A stretch of DNA of 64,000 nt from CAJXYS01 sp913063035 (lineage in GTDB: Bacteria; Pseudomonadota; Alphaproteobacteria; Rhodobacterales; Rhodobacteraceae), in assembly GCF_050586465.1 (NCBI RefSeq), contig NZ_JBOCEG010000010.1:47374-111373 (forward strand). The letters run 5' to 3'. Positions 54,621-63,145 of this stretch are shown here, piece by piece. Positions within the stretch are counted from its first letter, which is position 1; each line of letters starts with the position of its first letter. The notes beneath the pieces are model-generated. The model saw only the letters and a list, made by a program, of their open reading frames with translations. It was not told the DNA's origin and ran no database searches. Both the position numbers and the translations under genes were made by a program.

Positions 54621-55396
54621 TGCGCGATACGGATGTGACTGTGAGCGCCTCGACGCTTGAGCATATTCGCGAAATCACCCTCGCCCGGTCGATGGAAGAC
54701 GTCTGGGCGCGGCATATCGACAAGATGGCCGAGTTCGGTTTCGACCGCATGATCTATGGTTTCACGCGGTTTCGCAGCACGGTCACGATGGCCGACATGC
54801 ACGACGCGGTGATCCTGACGAATCACAGCGAGGACTACCGCCGCGCCTATATCGACGAGGGTCTCTACACCCAGGCCGCGATGGTTCGCTGGGCGGCGGA
54901 GAATCCCGGTGCGCTCAGCTGGGCCTATGCCGCGGAGCGGATGCAGCGCGGGCTGCTCTCGGACGAGGAACGGCGCGTGCTGGAGTTCAACCGCGCCCAT
55001 GGCCTGACGGCCGGCTACACGATCAGCTTCAAGGGCGTCTCGGCGATCTCGATCGGGGCCATCGGGCTCTGCGCGCGCTCCGGCATGAGCCAGGAGGCGG
55101 TCGACGCGCTCTGGGCCATTTCGGGCGGCGAGATCGTGGCGATGAACAACGTGATGCACCTGAAGCTGCTGCAGCTTCCCTACCGCAAGGGCGACCGGCT
55201 TTCGCCGCGCCAGCGCGAGGTGCTGCAATGGGTCGCCGACGGCAAGACCGTGCAGGACGTGGCCTGCGTCATGGGCCTGACCGCGGCAACGGTGGAAAAG
55301 CATCTGCGCCGCGCGCGCCAGGCCCTCGATGCCGAGACGACCGCCCATGCGATCATGAAGGCGGCGATCCAGAACCAGATTTTCCTGATCGAGTGA
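54620..55396 (+). CDS. LuxR family regulator with autoinducer-binding-like domain
   Basis: 258 residues. The N-terminal domain (residues 12-175) has the autoinducer-binding fold pattern (DKMAEFGFDRMIYGFTRFR ... LTAGYTISFKGVSAISIGAIGL). The C-terminal LuxR HTH spans residues 193-250 (LSPRQREVLQWVADGKTVQDVACVMGLTAATVEKHLRRARQAL). No luxI lies in the window, so it is an orphan here; the ligand may be an acyl-homoserine lactone or something else. Coupled to aroQ by a one-base overlap (TGATG), an odd pairing with a housekeeping enzyme. Confidence 0.87.
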   Translation: MRDTDVTVSASTLEHIREITLARSMEDVWARHIDKMAEFGFDRMIYGFTRFRSTVTMADMHDAVILTNHSEDYRRAYIDEGLYTQAAMVRWAAENPGALSWAYAAERMQRGLLSDEERRVLEFNRAHGLTAGYTISFKGVSAISIGAIGLCARSGMSQEAVDALWAISGGEIVAMNNVMHLKLLQLPYRKGDRLSPRQREVLQWVADGKTVQDVACVMGLTAATVEKHLRRARQALDAETTAHAIMKAAIQNQIFLIE

Positions 55397-55549
55397 AAGC
55401 CCTCCTTACGCCGGGGGTATGGTTTCCCTTACTTTTGTGACGCAGGGTAACCTGTCATCCTGAGAAAGTTCCGTGAGTGGTGGCAATTGATGCCATGGAA
55501 CATCCGGCGCCGGGTCCAGGTATTTCTGGCACGCGGTCGCCGGGTCCGG

Positions 55550-55580
55550 GACCCCCGGATGCCGGGCAAGGGTCTTTTTT
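55550..55580 (+). terminator. Terminator of the aroQ-luxR unit
   Basis: Two-part stem GACCC/GGGTC with inner CCGG-ATG-CCGG, then six T. It lies 153 bases after the luxR stop. The preceding stretch repeats CGCCGGGTCC-GG twice and may be a degraded intergenic repeat; it holds no gene. Confidence 0.65.
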
Positions 55581-55633
55581 CGGCCTGCGGCCCGGTGCAT
55601 TGCCAATGCGGTCTTTCATCCCCAGACCCAGGC

Positions 55634-55669
55634 AAAATAAAACGGTGCCGCCCCCCGGGGCGGCACCGT
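55634..55669 (-). terminator. Terminator of the rpsB-tsf operon
   Basis: Perfect 13-bp stem ACGGTGCCGCCCC/GGGGCGGCACCGT, on the minus strand followed by TTTATTTT, 25 bases after the tsf stop. Confidence 0.9.
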
Positions 55670-55694
55670 CCATTTTCGTCCCGTCCGCGTCGGC

Positions 55695-56570
55695 TCAGTG
55701 GCCGGCGGCCTTCGCCACCTCGGCGGCGAAATCCTCTTCTTCCTTCTGGATGCCTTCGCCGACTTCCAGCCGGACGAAGCCGGTGATCTCGACGCCGGCC
55801 TCGGCGGCGGCCTCGCCCACGGTGACGTCCGGGTTGATGACGAATTTCTGTTTCAGAAGCGTGACTTCCTCGAAGAACTTGTTCATCCGCCCGACGATCA
55901 TCTTCTCGATGACCTGCTCGGGCTTGCCGGATTCGCGCGCCTGCTCGGTCAGCACGGCCTTCTCGCGCTCGACCAGCGCCGGGTCGATGTCGTCTTCCGA
56001 GAGCGAGGCCGGGTTGGCCGCGGCGACGTGCATGGCGATCTGCTTGCCGATGCCGTTATCCGCGCCCTTGAGCCCGACCAGCACGCCGATCTTGCCCATG
56101 CCGTCGGTCACCTGGTTGTGGATATAGGCCGCGACGGCGTCGCCTTCGACCCTGGCCATCCGGCGCAGGGTCATGTTCTCGCCGATGGTGGCGATCTTGT
56201 CGGTCAGCGTGTCGGCCACGCTCTTGCCGCCGAGATCGGCCGCCTGCAGCGCCTCGAGATCGTCGGCGTTCAGCGCCGCCTTGGCGATGTCGTTCACCAT
56301 CGCCTGGAACTCGGCGTTCTTGGCGACGAAGTCGGTCTCCGAGTTCACCTCGACGGCGACGCCCGTGCCGCCCTCGACCGCCAGGGCGACCAGCCCTTCT
56401 GCCGCCGTGCGCCCGGATTTCTTGGCCGCCTTGGCCAGGCCCTTGGTGCGCAGCCAGTCCACGGCGGCTTCGAGATCACCGTCGGTTTCGGTCAGCGCCT
56501 TCTTCGCGTCCATCATGCCCGCACCGGTCTGGTCGCGGAGTTCTTTCACCTGCTTTGCGGTGATTGCCAT
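55695..56570 (-). CDS. tsf: Translation elongation factor Ts
   Basis: Nucleotide-exchange factor for EF-Tu. 291 residues with the N-terminal UBA-like helix set (ITAKQVKELRDQTGAGMMDAKKALTETDGDLEAAVDWLRTKG) and the core motif GVAVEVNSETDFVAKN. The usual length. It follows rpsB after 79 bases, as in nearly all bacteria. Confidence 0.97.
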   Translation of the reverse strand: MAITAKQVKELRDQTGAGMMDAKKALTETDGDLEAAVDWLRTKGLAKAAKKSGRTAAEGLVALAVEGGTGVAVEVNSETDFVAKNAEFQAMVNDIAKAALNADDLEALQAADLGGKSVADTLTDKIATIGENMTLRRMARVEGDAVAAYIHNQVTDGMGKIGVLVGLKGADNGIGKQIAMHVAAANPASLSEDDIDPALVEREKAVLTEQARESGKPEQVIEKMIVGRMNKFFEEVTLLKQKFVINPDVTVGEAAAEAGVEITGFVRLEVGEGIQKEEEDFAAEVAKAAGH

Positions 56571-56649
56571 GATCGGTCTCCTAAATGCTCGATTGCATCT
56601 CAGGCCGGGGCTTAGCCCGACCCTGTGTCTGTTTCGTGACGGGCTGGGC

Positions 56650-57453
56650 TCAGGCCTCGGCCTTGGGCTCTTCCTCGGCCGGGGTCTCGCCGGTGTCCGC
56701 GCCGGTCACGGCCTCTTCTTCCATGCCCTCGGCCAGTTCGCCGACATCGACGCCGGCCGCGCCCAGCTGGGCGGACATGCCGTCGAGCGCCGCGCGGGCC
56801 ACGAGATCGCAGTAGAGCGAGATCGCGCGGGCGGCGTCGTCATTGCCCGGGATGATGTAGTCCACGCCCTCGGGCGAGCAGTTGGTGTCGACCACGGCCA
56901 CGACCGGGATGCCGAGCTTCTGGGCTTCGGCGATGGCCAGCTGCTCTTTCTTGACGTCGATGACGAAAAGCAGGTCCGGGATGCCACCCATCTCGCGGAT
57001 ACCGCCGAGCGACGCCTGCAGCTTGGCCTGCTCGCGCTCCATCCCGAGACGCTCTTTCTTGGTGAGGCCCTCCGCCCCGCCGTCGAGCCGCTCGTCCAGC
57101 TGCTTGAGCCGCGCGATGGAGTTCGACACGGTTTTCCAGTTGGTCAGCGTGCCGCCCAGCCAGCGATGGTTCATGTAGTACTGCGCCGACTTCTCGGCCG
57201 CGTCGGCGATCGGACGCTGTGCCTGGCGCTTGGTGCCGACGAAGAGCAGGCGTCCGCCCTTGGACACGGTTTCGCGGATCACGTTGAGCGCGGCGTCCAG
57301 CATCGGGACCGTCTGCGTCAGGTCGACGATGTGGATGCCGTTCTTGTCCCCGTAGATGAACGGGGCCATGCGGGGGTTCCAGCGATGGGTCTGGTGGCCG
57401 AAATGCACGCCAGCTTCGAGAAGCTGACGCAGCGAGAATTCAGGAAGCGCCAT
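56650..57453 (-). CDS. rpsB: 30S ribosomal protein S2
   Basis: 267 residues with the S2 signature (VHFGHQTHRWNPRMAPFIYG and PDLLFVIDVKKEQLAIAEAQKLGIPVVAVVDTNCSPEGVDYIIPGNDDAARAISLYC). About 25 residues longer than enterobacterial S2 owing to an acidic tail (EEEAVTGADTGETPAEEEPKAEA). First gene of rpsB-tsf; preceded by a likely promoter and a leader of about 110 bases. Confidence 0.97.
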   Translation of the reverse strand: MALPEFSLRQLLEAGVHFGHQTHRWNPRMAPFIYGDKNGIHIVDLTQTVPMLDAALNVIRETVSKGGRLLFVGTKRQAQRPIADAAEKSAQYYMNHRWLGGTLTNWKTVSNSIARLKQLDERLDGGAEGLTKKERLGMEREQAKLQASLGGIREMGGIPDLLFVIDVKKEQLAIAEAQKLGIPVVAVVDTNCSPEGVDYIIPGNDDAARAISLYCDLVARAALDGMSAQLGAAGVDVGELAEGMEEEAVTGADTGETPAEEEPKAEA

Positions 57454-57570
57454 ATCCTATCCTTTCCGGTTTGCGCCTTGGCGGGGCTTCAGGGCATCTG
57501 CCCAACCGGCGGACCTTGCGGGATGTCTCCCCGCGCGGCCCAGACCCCGCCTGCGGATTTCAGTGGCGTG

Positions 57571-57599
57571 CCATTACTCCATGCCGGGAGGGTTGGCAA
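57571..57599 (-). promoter_or_regulatory. Probable rpsB-tsf promoter
   Basis: On the minus strand TTGCCA (57599-57594) and TAATGG (57576-57571) lie 17 bases apart. Transcription from about 57564 would leave a leader of about 110 bases before rpsB, long enough for S2 autoregulation as known in other bacteria. Confidence 0.55.
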
Positions 57600-57678
57600 G
57601 CCCGTATCGGTCACATGCGCCCGCCCTGCCCCGCAGTCAAGGCTTGCCGTGCGGCGCGGTCCACGGCAAAACCTGTCC

Positions 57679-58569
57679 ATGACCGGGCCCGACATCCTCT
57701 GTATCGGTTCCGTCCTCTGGGACGTGATCGGCCGCGCCGGCGTGACGATGAGCCATGGCGCCGACATGCCGGGCCGGATCACCCGGCTGCCGGGGGGCGT
57801 CGCGATGAACATCGCCATGACGCTGCGGCGGATGGGGATGCGCCCGGCCCTTCTGACCGCGCTCGGCACCGATCCCGAGGGGCGCGACCTGCTGGCGGCC
57901 GCGCGTGCGCTGGGGCTCGACACCGACCATGTCCACGTGGCCGAGGACCTGCCCACCGACCGCTACATGGCCGTCGAGGGCGCCAACGGGCTGATCGCCG
58001 CCATCGCCGATGCGCGCTCGCTCGAGGCCGCGGGCGACCGGATTCTCGCGCCGCTCGCGGACGGGCGGCTGGGCAGCGCCGCGGCGCCCTGGGCCGGGCC
58101 CGTGGCGCTCGACGGGAACCTCACGGGGGCGCTGATGGCCGAGATCGCCGACAGCCCGCTCTTCGCGGCCGCCGATCTTCGCGTGGCGCCGGCCTCGCCC
58201 GGCAAGGCCGACCGGCTGCGGCCGTTCCTGGCCCATCCGCGCGCAACGCTCTACGTCAACCTCGAGGAGGCCGGGCTGCTTCTCGGCGGGCGCCCGGCCA
58301 CGGCCGGGGACGCCGCGGCCGCGCTGGTGGCACGCGGGCTCGCGCGGGCGCTCGTCACCCATGGCGGCGATCCGGCTGCCGACGCGACGGCCGAAGGCGT
58401 GGTCACCCGTCCCCCGCCCGAGGTCACCGTCGCCCGCGTGACGGGGGCCGGCGACACCTTCATGGCCGCCCATATCGCCGCCGGGCGGCGGACGGCGGAT
58501 CGCGGCGCCGCGCTCGACGCCGCGCTCGCTGCCGCGGCCGCCTATATTTCCAGCGAGGAGAACCCGTGA
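57679..58569 (+). CDS. psuK: PfkB-family kinase, probable pseudouridine kinase
   Basis: 296 residues of the ribokinase/PfkB type. N-terminal IGSVLWDVIGRAG, GGVAMNIAMTLRRMGMRPALLTALGTDPEGRDLL, and the C-terminal ATP/catalytic motif VTGAGDTFMAAHIA with the base aspartate. PfkB kinases vary in substrate; the coupled psuG gene (4-base overlap) makes pseudouridine the likely one, giving pseudouridine 5'-phosphate. Confidence 0.85.
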   Translation: MTGPDILCIGSVLWDVIGRAGVTMSHGADMPGRITRLPGGVAMNIAMTLRRMGMRPALLTALGTDPEGRDLLAAARALGLDTDHVHVAEDLPTDRYMAVEGANGLIAAIADARSLEAAGDRILAPLADGRLGSAAAPWAGPVALDGNLTGALMAEIADSPLFAAADLRVAPASPGKADRLRPFLAHPRATLYVNLEEAGLLLGGRPATAGDAAAALVARGLARALVTHGGDPAADATAEGVVTRPPPEVTVARVTGAGDTFMAAHIAAGRRTADRGAALDAALAAAAAYISSEENP

Positions 58570-59477
58570 GCCTGCCCCTGACCCGCTCCGCCGAGGTGGC
58601 CGAGGCACAGGCCGCGGGCCGCGGTGTCGTCGCGCTCGAGAGCACGATCATCACCCATGGCATGCCCTGGCCCCGCAATGTCGAGACCGCCCGCGCCGTC
58701 GAAGACGCGGTGCGCGCGGCCGGCGCGGTGCCGGCCACTGTCGCCGTGATCGCGGGGCGGATCCATGTCGGTCTCGAGCCGGGCACCCTGGAGGCGCTGG
58801 CGCAGACGAAGGACGTCCGCAAGCTCAGCCGGGCCGATCTCGCCGCCTGGGTCGCGGCGGGCGGCACCGGGGCCACGACGGTCGCCGCGACGATGATCTG
58901 CGCGCGCCTGGCCGGCATCGCGATCTTTGCCACCGGGGGTATCGGCGGCGTCCACCGGGGCGCGGAGCACAGCTTCGACATCTCGGCCGACCTGCGCGAG
59001 CTGGCCGAGACGCCGGTCACGGTGGTCGCGGCCGGGGCCAAGGCGATCCTCGACCTGCCGAAGACCCTCGAGATGCTGGAGACGCTGGGCGTGCCGGTGA
59101 TCGGCTATCGCACGGACGACTTCCCGGCCTTCTGGTCGCGCGCCTCGGGGCTGGCCGCGCCGATCCGGATGGACACCCCGGCCGAGATCGCCGCGGCCCA
59201 CCGGATGCGCGCGGCGATGGCCCTGCCGGGCGGGCAGCTGGTGGCCAACCCGATCCCGCACGCGGCCGAGATCCCGGCCGAGCGGCTCGCGCCGGTGATC
59301 GCCGCGGCCCAGGCCGAGGCCGCGGAAGCCGGGATCACGGGCAAGGAGGTCACGCCGTTCCTGCTGTCGCGGATATTCGAACTGACCGAGGGCCGCTCGC
59401 TCGAGGCCAATATCGCGCTGGTGCTCAACAACGCGCGCCTCGCTGCCGCGATCGCGGCCGAGATCGCCCGCGGCTGA
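58566..59477 (+). CDS. psuG: Pseudouridine-5'-phosphate glycosidase
   Basis: Cleaves pseudouridine 5'-phosphate to uracil and ribose 5-phosphate. 303 residues with the family blocks VALESTIITHGMPWPRNVETA, KDVRKLSRADLAAWVAAGGTGATTVAATM, FATGGIGGVHRGAEHSFDISADLRELAETPVTVV and GKEVTPFLLSRIFELTEGRSLEANIAL. GTG start overlapping the psuK stop. Together they form a nucleoside salvage/degradation pair. Confidence 0.95.
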   Translation: MSLPLTRSAEVAEAQAAGRGVVALESTIITHGMPWPRNVETARAVEDAVRAAGAVPATVAVIAGRIHVGLEPGTLEALAQTKDVRKLSRADLAAWVAAGGTGATTVAATMICARLAGIAIFATGGIGGVHRGAEHSFDISADLRELAETPVTVVAAGAKAILDLPKTLEMLETLGVPVIGYRTDDFPAFWSRASGLAAPIRMDTPAEIAAAHRMRAAMALPGGQLVANPIPHAAEIPAERLAPVIAAAQAEAAEAGITGKEVTPFLLSRIFELTEGRSLEANIALVLNNARLAAAIAAEIARG

Positions 59478-59609
59478 CGCCGCGCCCGGCCCGGCGGCAT
59501 AACTGCCGCATTTTGAGGCAGGGACCGGTCCGCGCGCATCGCAGGGTGTGCTAGTTGTTGTTTTGAGATGCGCCCATGCGTAAATACCCGGAAGGTAGCC
59601 GGAGGCCCC

Positions 59610-60320
59610 ATGACGGATGACGAGCATAGCAGCGGACTGGAACCGCGCCGCAAGCGGCCGGGTCTCTTCGCGTCGCTGCGCGCGAATTTCCTGACCGGTC
59701 TCGTCGTCGTCGCACCGGTCGGCCTGACGCTCTACCTCGTCTGGTGGACCATCGGCGTGATCGACGCCTGGGTGCTGCCATGGGTGCCCGCGCGCTACCA
59801 GCCCTCAACCTATATCGGGATCGATGTCCGCGGCGTCGGCGTCATCATCTTCTTCATCTTCACGATGGTGGTGGGCTGGATGGCCAAGGGGCTGATCGGG
59901 CGCACCTTCATCGGCTGGGGCGAGCGCCTGGTCGAGCGGATGCCGATCGTGCGCACCCTCTACGGCGGGCTGAAGCAGATCGCCGAGACGGTGCTGAGCC
60001 AGACCGATTCCAATTTCGAGAAGGCCTGCCTGCTGGAATACCCGCGGCGCGGGATCTGGGCGATCGCCTTCGTCTCGACCCGCGCGAAGGGCGAGGTGGC
60101 CCACCGCATCCCGGTCGATGACCAGATGCTGTCGGTCTTCCTGCCGACGACCCCCAACCCGACTTCGGGCTTCCTGCTCTTCGTGCCCCGCGAGGACGTG
60201 ATCATGCTGGACATGTCGGTGGAAGACGCCGCCAAGCTGGTGATCTCGGCCGGGCTCGTCTACCCCAACCCCAAGGATCCGACCCGCCCCGCCGAGGCAC
60301 ACCCGGCCGCCGCCGAGTAA
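59610..60320 (+). CDS. DUF502 family membrane protein
   Basis: 236 residues: two membrane helices (about 30-50 and 72-94) and a soluble C-terminal domain (PIVRTLYGGLKQIAETVLSQTDSNFEKACLLEYPRRGIWAIAFVS ... VFLPTTPNPTSGFLLFVPREDVIMLDMSVEDAAKLVISAGLV), diagnostic of DUF502. Function unknown. The ATG giving MTDDEHSSG is the start. It is followed after 8 bases by a LysE exporter. Confidence 0.9.
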   Translation: MTDDEHSSGLEPRRKRPGLFASLRANFLTGLVVVAPVGLTLYLVWWTIGVIDAWVLPWVPARYQPSTYIGIDVRGVGVIIFFIFTMVVGWMAKGLIGRTFIGWGERLVERMPIVRTLYGGLKQIAETVLSQTDSNFEKACLLEYPRRGIWAIAFVSTRAKGEVAHRIPVDDQMLSVFLPTTPNPTSGFLLFVPREDVIMLDMSVEDAAKLVISAGLVYPNPKDPTRPAEAHPAAAE

Positions 60321-60328
60321 CCGCGCGC

Positions 60329-60940
60329 ATGATCGGTGCCGCCGTCACGGGCTACCTGACCGCCCTGTCCCTGATCCTGGCCATCGGGGCGCAGAACGCC
60401 TTCGTGCTGCGCCAGGGCCTGATGCGGCGCCACGTTCTGGCGCTGGTGCTGTTCTGCGCGGTCTCCGACGCGGTGCTGATCACCGCGGGCGTGCTGGGCT
60501 TCGGGCGGCTGGTTGCGCTCTGGCCCGGCTTTCCGACGATCATGGCCCTGGCGGGCGCGGCGTTCCTGGTCGTTTACGGGCTGCTGCGCTTCCGTGACGC
60601 CTGGATCGGCAGCTACAGCCTCGACCTCGACGGGGGCGGCAGCGGGTTCTGGCCGACCATGCTGACCGCCGCGGCGATCACCTGGGCCAATCCGCATGTC
60701 TATCTCGACACCCTGGGCCTGATCGGCGCGATCTCGACCCAATACGCCCCCGCGGCCGAAAAAGCCGCCTTTGCCACCGCGGCCGTCGCGGCGTCCTTCA
60801 CCTTCTTCTTCGCCCTCGGCTACGGCGCGCGGCTGCTGGCGCCGGTGATGCGCACGCCGCGTACATGGCGCGTTCTCGACGCAGGGATCGGCGCCGTGAT
60901 GTGGGCGATCGCCGCGGGGCTTCTGGCGTCGGTTTTCTAG
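60329..60940 (+). CDS. LysE/ArgO family amino acid exporter
   Basis: 203 residues with six membrane helices and the LysE signature LILAIGAQNAFVLRQGLMRRHVLALVLFCAVSDAVLITAGVLG near the N-terminus. Relatives export basic amino acids such as arginine and lysine. Its TAG stop overlaps the stop of the entericidin-like gene on the other strand. Confidence 0.92.
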   Translation: MIGAAVTGYLTALSLILAIGAQNAFVLRQGLMRRHVLALVLFCAVSDAVLITAGVLGFGRLVALWPGFPTIMALAGAAFLVVYGLLRFRDAWIGSYSLDLDGGGSGFWPTMLTAAAITWANPHVYLDTLGLIGAISTQYAPAAEKAAFATAAVAASFTFFFALGYGARLLAPVMRTPRTWRVLDAGIGAVMWAIAAGLLASVF

Positions 60941-61050
60941 AAGGCGCTGCGTACCGCGCGGGCCCCGTCGGAAATGTCGCGCCCGAACCCCTCGACCGTG
61001 CCGCAGGACGCGAGCGCGAGGCAAGCGGCCAAGAGAACAATCCGTCTCAC
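60937..61050 (-). CDS. Entericidin-like small lipoprotein
   Basis: A 37-residue frame starting at GTG: MRRIVLLAACLALASC, then GTVEGFGRDISDGARAVRSAF. It has a lipobox LASC with the modified Cys16 and the short amphipathic GxxxGxGxDIxxG pattern of entericidin A/B proteins. An AGGAGG site lies inside the end of the preceding gene, 9 bases ahead of the GTG, so translation is coupled. Antitoxin or toxin roles known for E. coli entericidins should not be assumed. Confidence 0.75.
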   Translation of the reverse strand: MRRIVLLAACLALASCGTVEGFGRDISDGARAVRSAF

Positions 61051-61054
61051 CTGT

Positions 61055-62869
61055 CTATTCCTCCTCATACCACCAGACATCCGGCTGAAAGCCGATCCAG
61101 TCGCCATACATCGGCAATGTGTCCGGATACTTCAGCCGGGCCGAATGCGCCAGCCGCGAGATATTCGAGTACCAGATCGGGATCACGTAGCGCCCCGACA
61201 TCAGGATGCGGTCGAGCGCCCTGACCGCGGCGACGAAGTCCTCGCGGCTTTCCGACGAGAGCAGCCGGTCGATCATCGCGTCGGCGGCCGGGCTGCCGAT
61301 TCCCATCCAGTTGCGGGTGCCGGGTTTCTCGACGCCCTCCGAGCCCCAGTAGAGCCGCTGCTCGTTGCCGGGGCTCAGCGACAGGCCGCGCCGGTAATAG
61401 GCCATGTCGAAATCGTAGAGATTGGTGCGCTCGGTGTATTGCGCGTCGTCCACGGTACTGACCTGCGGCTCGATGCCAAGCCGGGCGAGTGCGCGGGTGT
61501 AGATGTCGATGATCGACTGGTTTTCCTGCGCGCCCACCTTGAGCAGGATCTCGAAGCGGAAGGGCGCCCCGTCGGCGTCTTTCAGCACTCCGTCCTGGAC
61601 CGTCCAGCCCGCCTCCGCCAGGAGCCGGACCGCCTTGCGCAGATTGCCCCGGTTGCGTTCCGTCCCGTCCGAGACCGGCAGGCTGTAGCCGTCCAGCGCG
61701 CCCGGCGGCAAGGTGTCGGCATAGGGTGCGAGCAACGCGCGCACCCGGCCCTCGGCCGGGCCCGGCCGCATGCCCAGCACCGAGTTGTCGAAATAGGACT
61801 GGATGCGGGGCTGGGTGCCGCCGTTGAGCGTCTGGTTGATGAACTCGAAGTTGAAGGCATGGATCATCGCCGCGCGCACCCGCCAATCCGCGAACACGTC
61901 GCGCCGCGTGTTCATCACGAACCCGGAGATGCCCGTCGGGCGCTGATGCGGGATCTCGGATTTCACGATGCGCCCGTCAGCGATCGCGGGGAAGTCGTAG
62001 GCGCTCTCCCACTTGGCCGCGTTCCATTCCCGGTAACTGGTGACCGCGCCGGCCTTGAAGGCCTCGAACACCACGCTGCCGTCGCCGAAATACTCGTAGC
62101 GGATCTCGTCGAGATTGTGCCGCCCGCGGTTGAAGGGCAGATCCCGGCCCCAGTATTGCGGATCGCGCTTCAGGCTGAGAAACCGGCCCGGCTCGAAATC
62201 CGCCACGACGTAGGGACCCGAGGCGATCGGCACCTCGAGCGAGCTTTCGTCGAAGGGCCGGTCGGCCCATTGCGCCTTCTTCAGGATCGGCCGGAGTCCC
62301 AGGATCAGCGGCAGCTCGCGATCGATGCTGTTGAAGGTGATCCGGAGCGTGCGCGGGCCGGTCTGTTCCATTCCCGCGATCTTCGACCAGGCGGCGTGAT
62401 AGCGGGGATGCCCCGCGGTCCCGAGCGTCTCGAAGGACCACATCACGTCCTCGACCGTGACCGGCGTGCCGTCCGAGAAGGCGGCCTCGGCGCGCAGGGT
62501 GAAGGCGACCCATTCCCGATTCGGGCCGGTCTCCACCGATTCGGCGAGCAGCCCGTACAGCGTGAAGGGTTCGTCCCAGCTGCGCCCCATCAGGGTCTCG
62601 TACATATGCGCGCGCACCCCCCAGGGGGCGCGGCCCTTGACGATCCACGGATTGAGGCTGTCGAAGCCGCCCGCCTCGCCAAAAACGATACGCCCGCCCT
62701 TCGGCGCGTCGGGGTTCGCATAGGGCAGCGACACAAAATCAGGTGGCAGCGCGGGCGCCCCATACATAGCTATGCCATGCCGCGGCTCGGCCGTGGCCGC
62801 CGATGCAAGAACCAGGCCCGCCGCCGCGGCGGCGGCGAGGACCCGGCGCGTCCGTCCTGTCCAACTCAT
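61055..62869 (-). CDS. Extracellular solute-binding protein family 5, YejA-like
   Basis: Periplasmic peptide/oligopeptide receptor of an ABC transporter, 604 residues. Signal peptide (RRVLAAAAAAGLVLASAATA), then YGAPALPPDFVSLPYANPDAPKGGRIVFGEAGGFDSLNPWIVKG, FTLRAEAAFSDGTPVTVEDVMWSFETL and DMAYYRRGLSLSPGNEQRLYWGS, as in YejA. Permease and ATPase genes (yejBEF) are not adjacent; after it only the entericidin-like gene follows. Several start codons are possible; ATG giving MSWTGRTRR is used. Confidence 0.88.
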   Translation of the reverse strand: MSWTGRTRRVLAAAAAAGLVLASAATAEPRHGIAMYGAPALPPDFVSLPYANPDAPKGGRIVFGEAGGFDSLNPWIVKGRAPWGVRAHMYETLMGRSWDEPFTLYGLLAESVETGPNREWVAFTLRAEAAFSDGTPVTVEDVMWSFETLGTAGHPRYHAAWSKIAGMEQTGPRTLRITFNSIDRELPLILGLRPILKKAQWADRPFDESSLEVPIASGPYVVADFEPGRFLSLKRDPQYWGRDLPFNRGRHNLDEIRYEYFGDGSVVFEAFKAGAVTSYREWNAAKWESAYDFPAIADGRIVKSEIPHQRPTGISGFVMNTRRDVFADWRVRAAMIHAFNFEFINQTLNGGTQPRIQSYFDNSVLGMRPGPAEGRVRALLAPYADTLPPGALDGYSLPVSDGTERNRGNLRKAVRLLAEAGWTVQDGVLKDADGAPFRFEILLKVGAQENQSIIDIYTRALARLGIEPQVSTVDDAQYTERTNLYDFDMAYYRRGLSLSPGNEQRLYWGSEGVEKPGTRNWMGIGSPAADAMIDRLLSSESREDFVAAVRALDRILMSGRYVIPIWYSNISRLAHSARLKYPDTLPMYGDWIGFQPDVWWYEEE

Positions 62870-62946
62870 GATGCACATCCCTGTCAAACTGCCCGAGGCC
62901 TCGGGGTCAGGCTACTGACGGGCTTGAGGATTTTCAAACTTTTAAC

Positions 62947-62975
62947 TTGGCCCGTGGCGCGTCTTCGCATATAAG
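62947..62975 (+). promoter_or_regulatory. Promoter of a candidate small RNA
   Basis: TTGGCC (62947-62952) and TATAAG (62970-62975), 17 bases apart, in the gap between yejA-like and bdhA. A transcript would begin near 62982 and run into the terminator ending at 63057. Confidence 0.55.
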
Positions 62976-62981
62976 GGACGT

Positions 62982-63057
62982 ACTGCTCGATAGGTTTCTT
63001 GCCTGTATGAAACCTGCCTCAATAACTGAACGCCGGCCTTGCGCCGGCGTTTTTTTT
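62982..63057 (+). ncRNA. Candidate small RNA upstream of bdhA
   Basis: About 76 bases with no reading frame. A 7-bp hairpin AGGTTTC/GAAACCT (62992-63015) with a 10-base loop is followed by an unpaired CAATAACTGA stretch and a strong terminator. Promoter, stem-loop and terminator in this order are what an independent trans-acting small RNA shows. It could also be a terminated leader of bdhA (attenuator), but then the start of bdhA lies 88 bases beyond the terminator. No known family is recognised. Confidence 0.55.
63030..63057 (+). terminator. Rho-independent terminator of the small RNA
   Basis: 8-bp stem ACGCCGGC/GCCGGCGT with loop CTTGC, then a run of T (eight including the stem's last base). 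On the other strand there is no T-run, so it cannot serve the minus-strand yejA-like gene, whose start is in any case the nearest end. Confidence 0.9.
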
Positions 63058-63145
63058 GGTGCCGCCCCGCCCCTGGACGACATGGACATTTCGCAGTCGC
63101 AGCATATGCTGCGGAGCGAAACCCACTGCACCAGAGGAAGCCGCC

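Noticed and set aside
55397..55549. Mobile or extragenic repeat after luxR
   Set aside because: The doubled CGCCGGGTCC-GG segment looks like a degraded intergenic repeat, but there is no second copy in the window to confirm a family.
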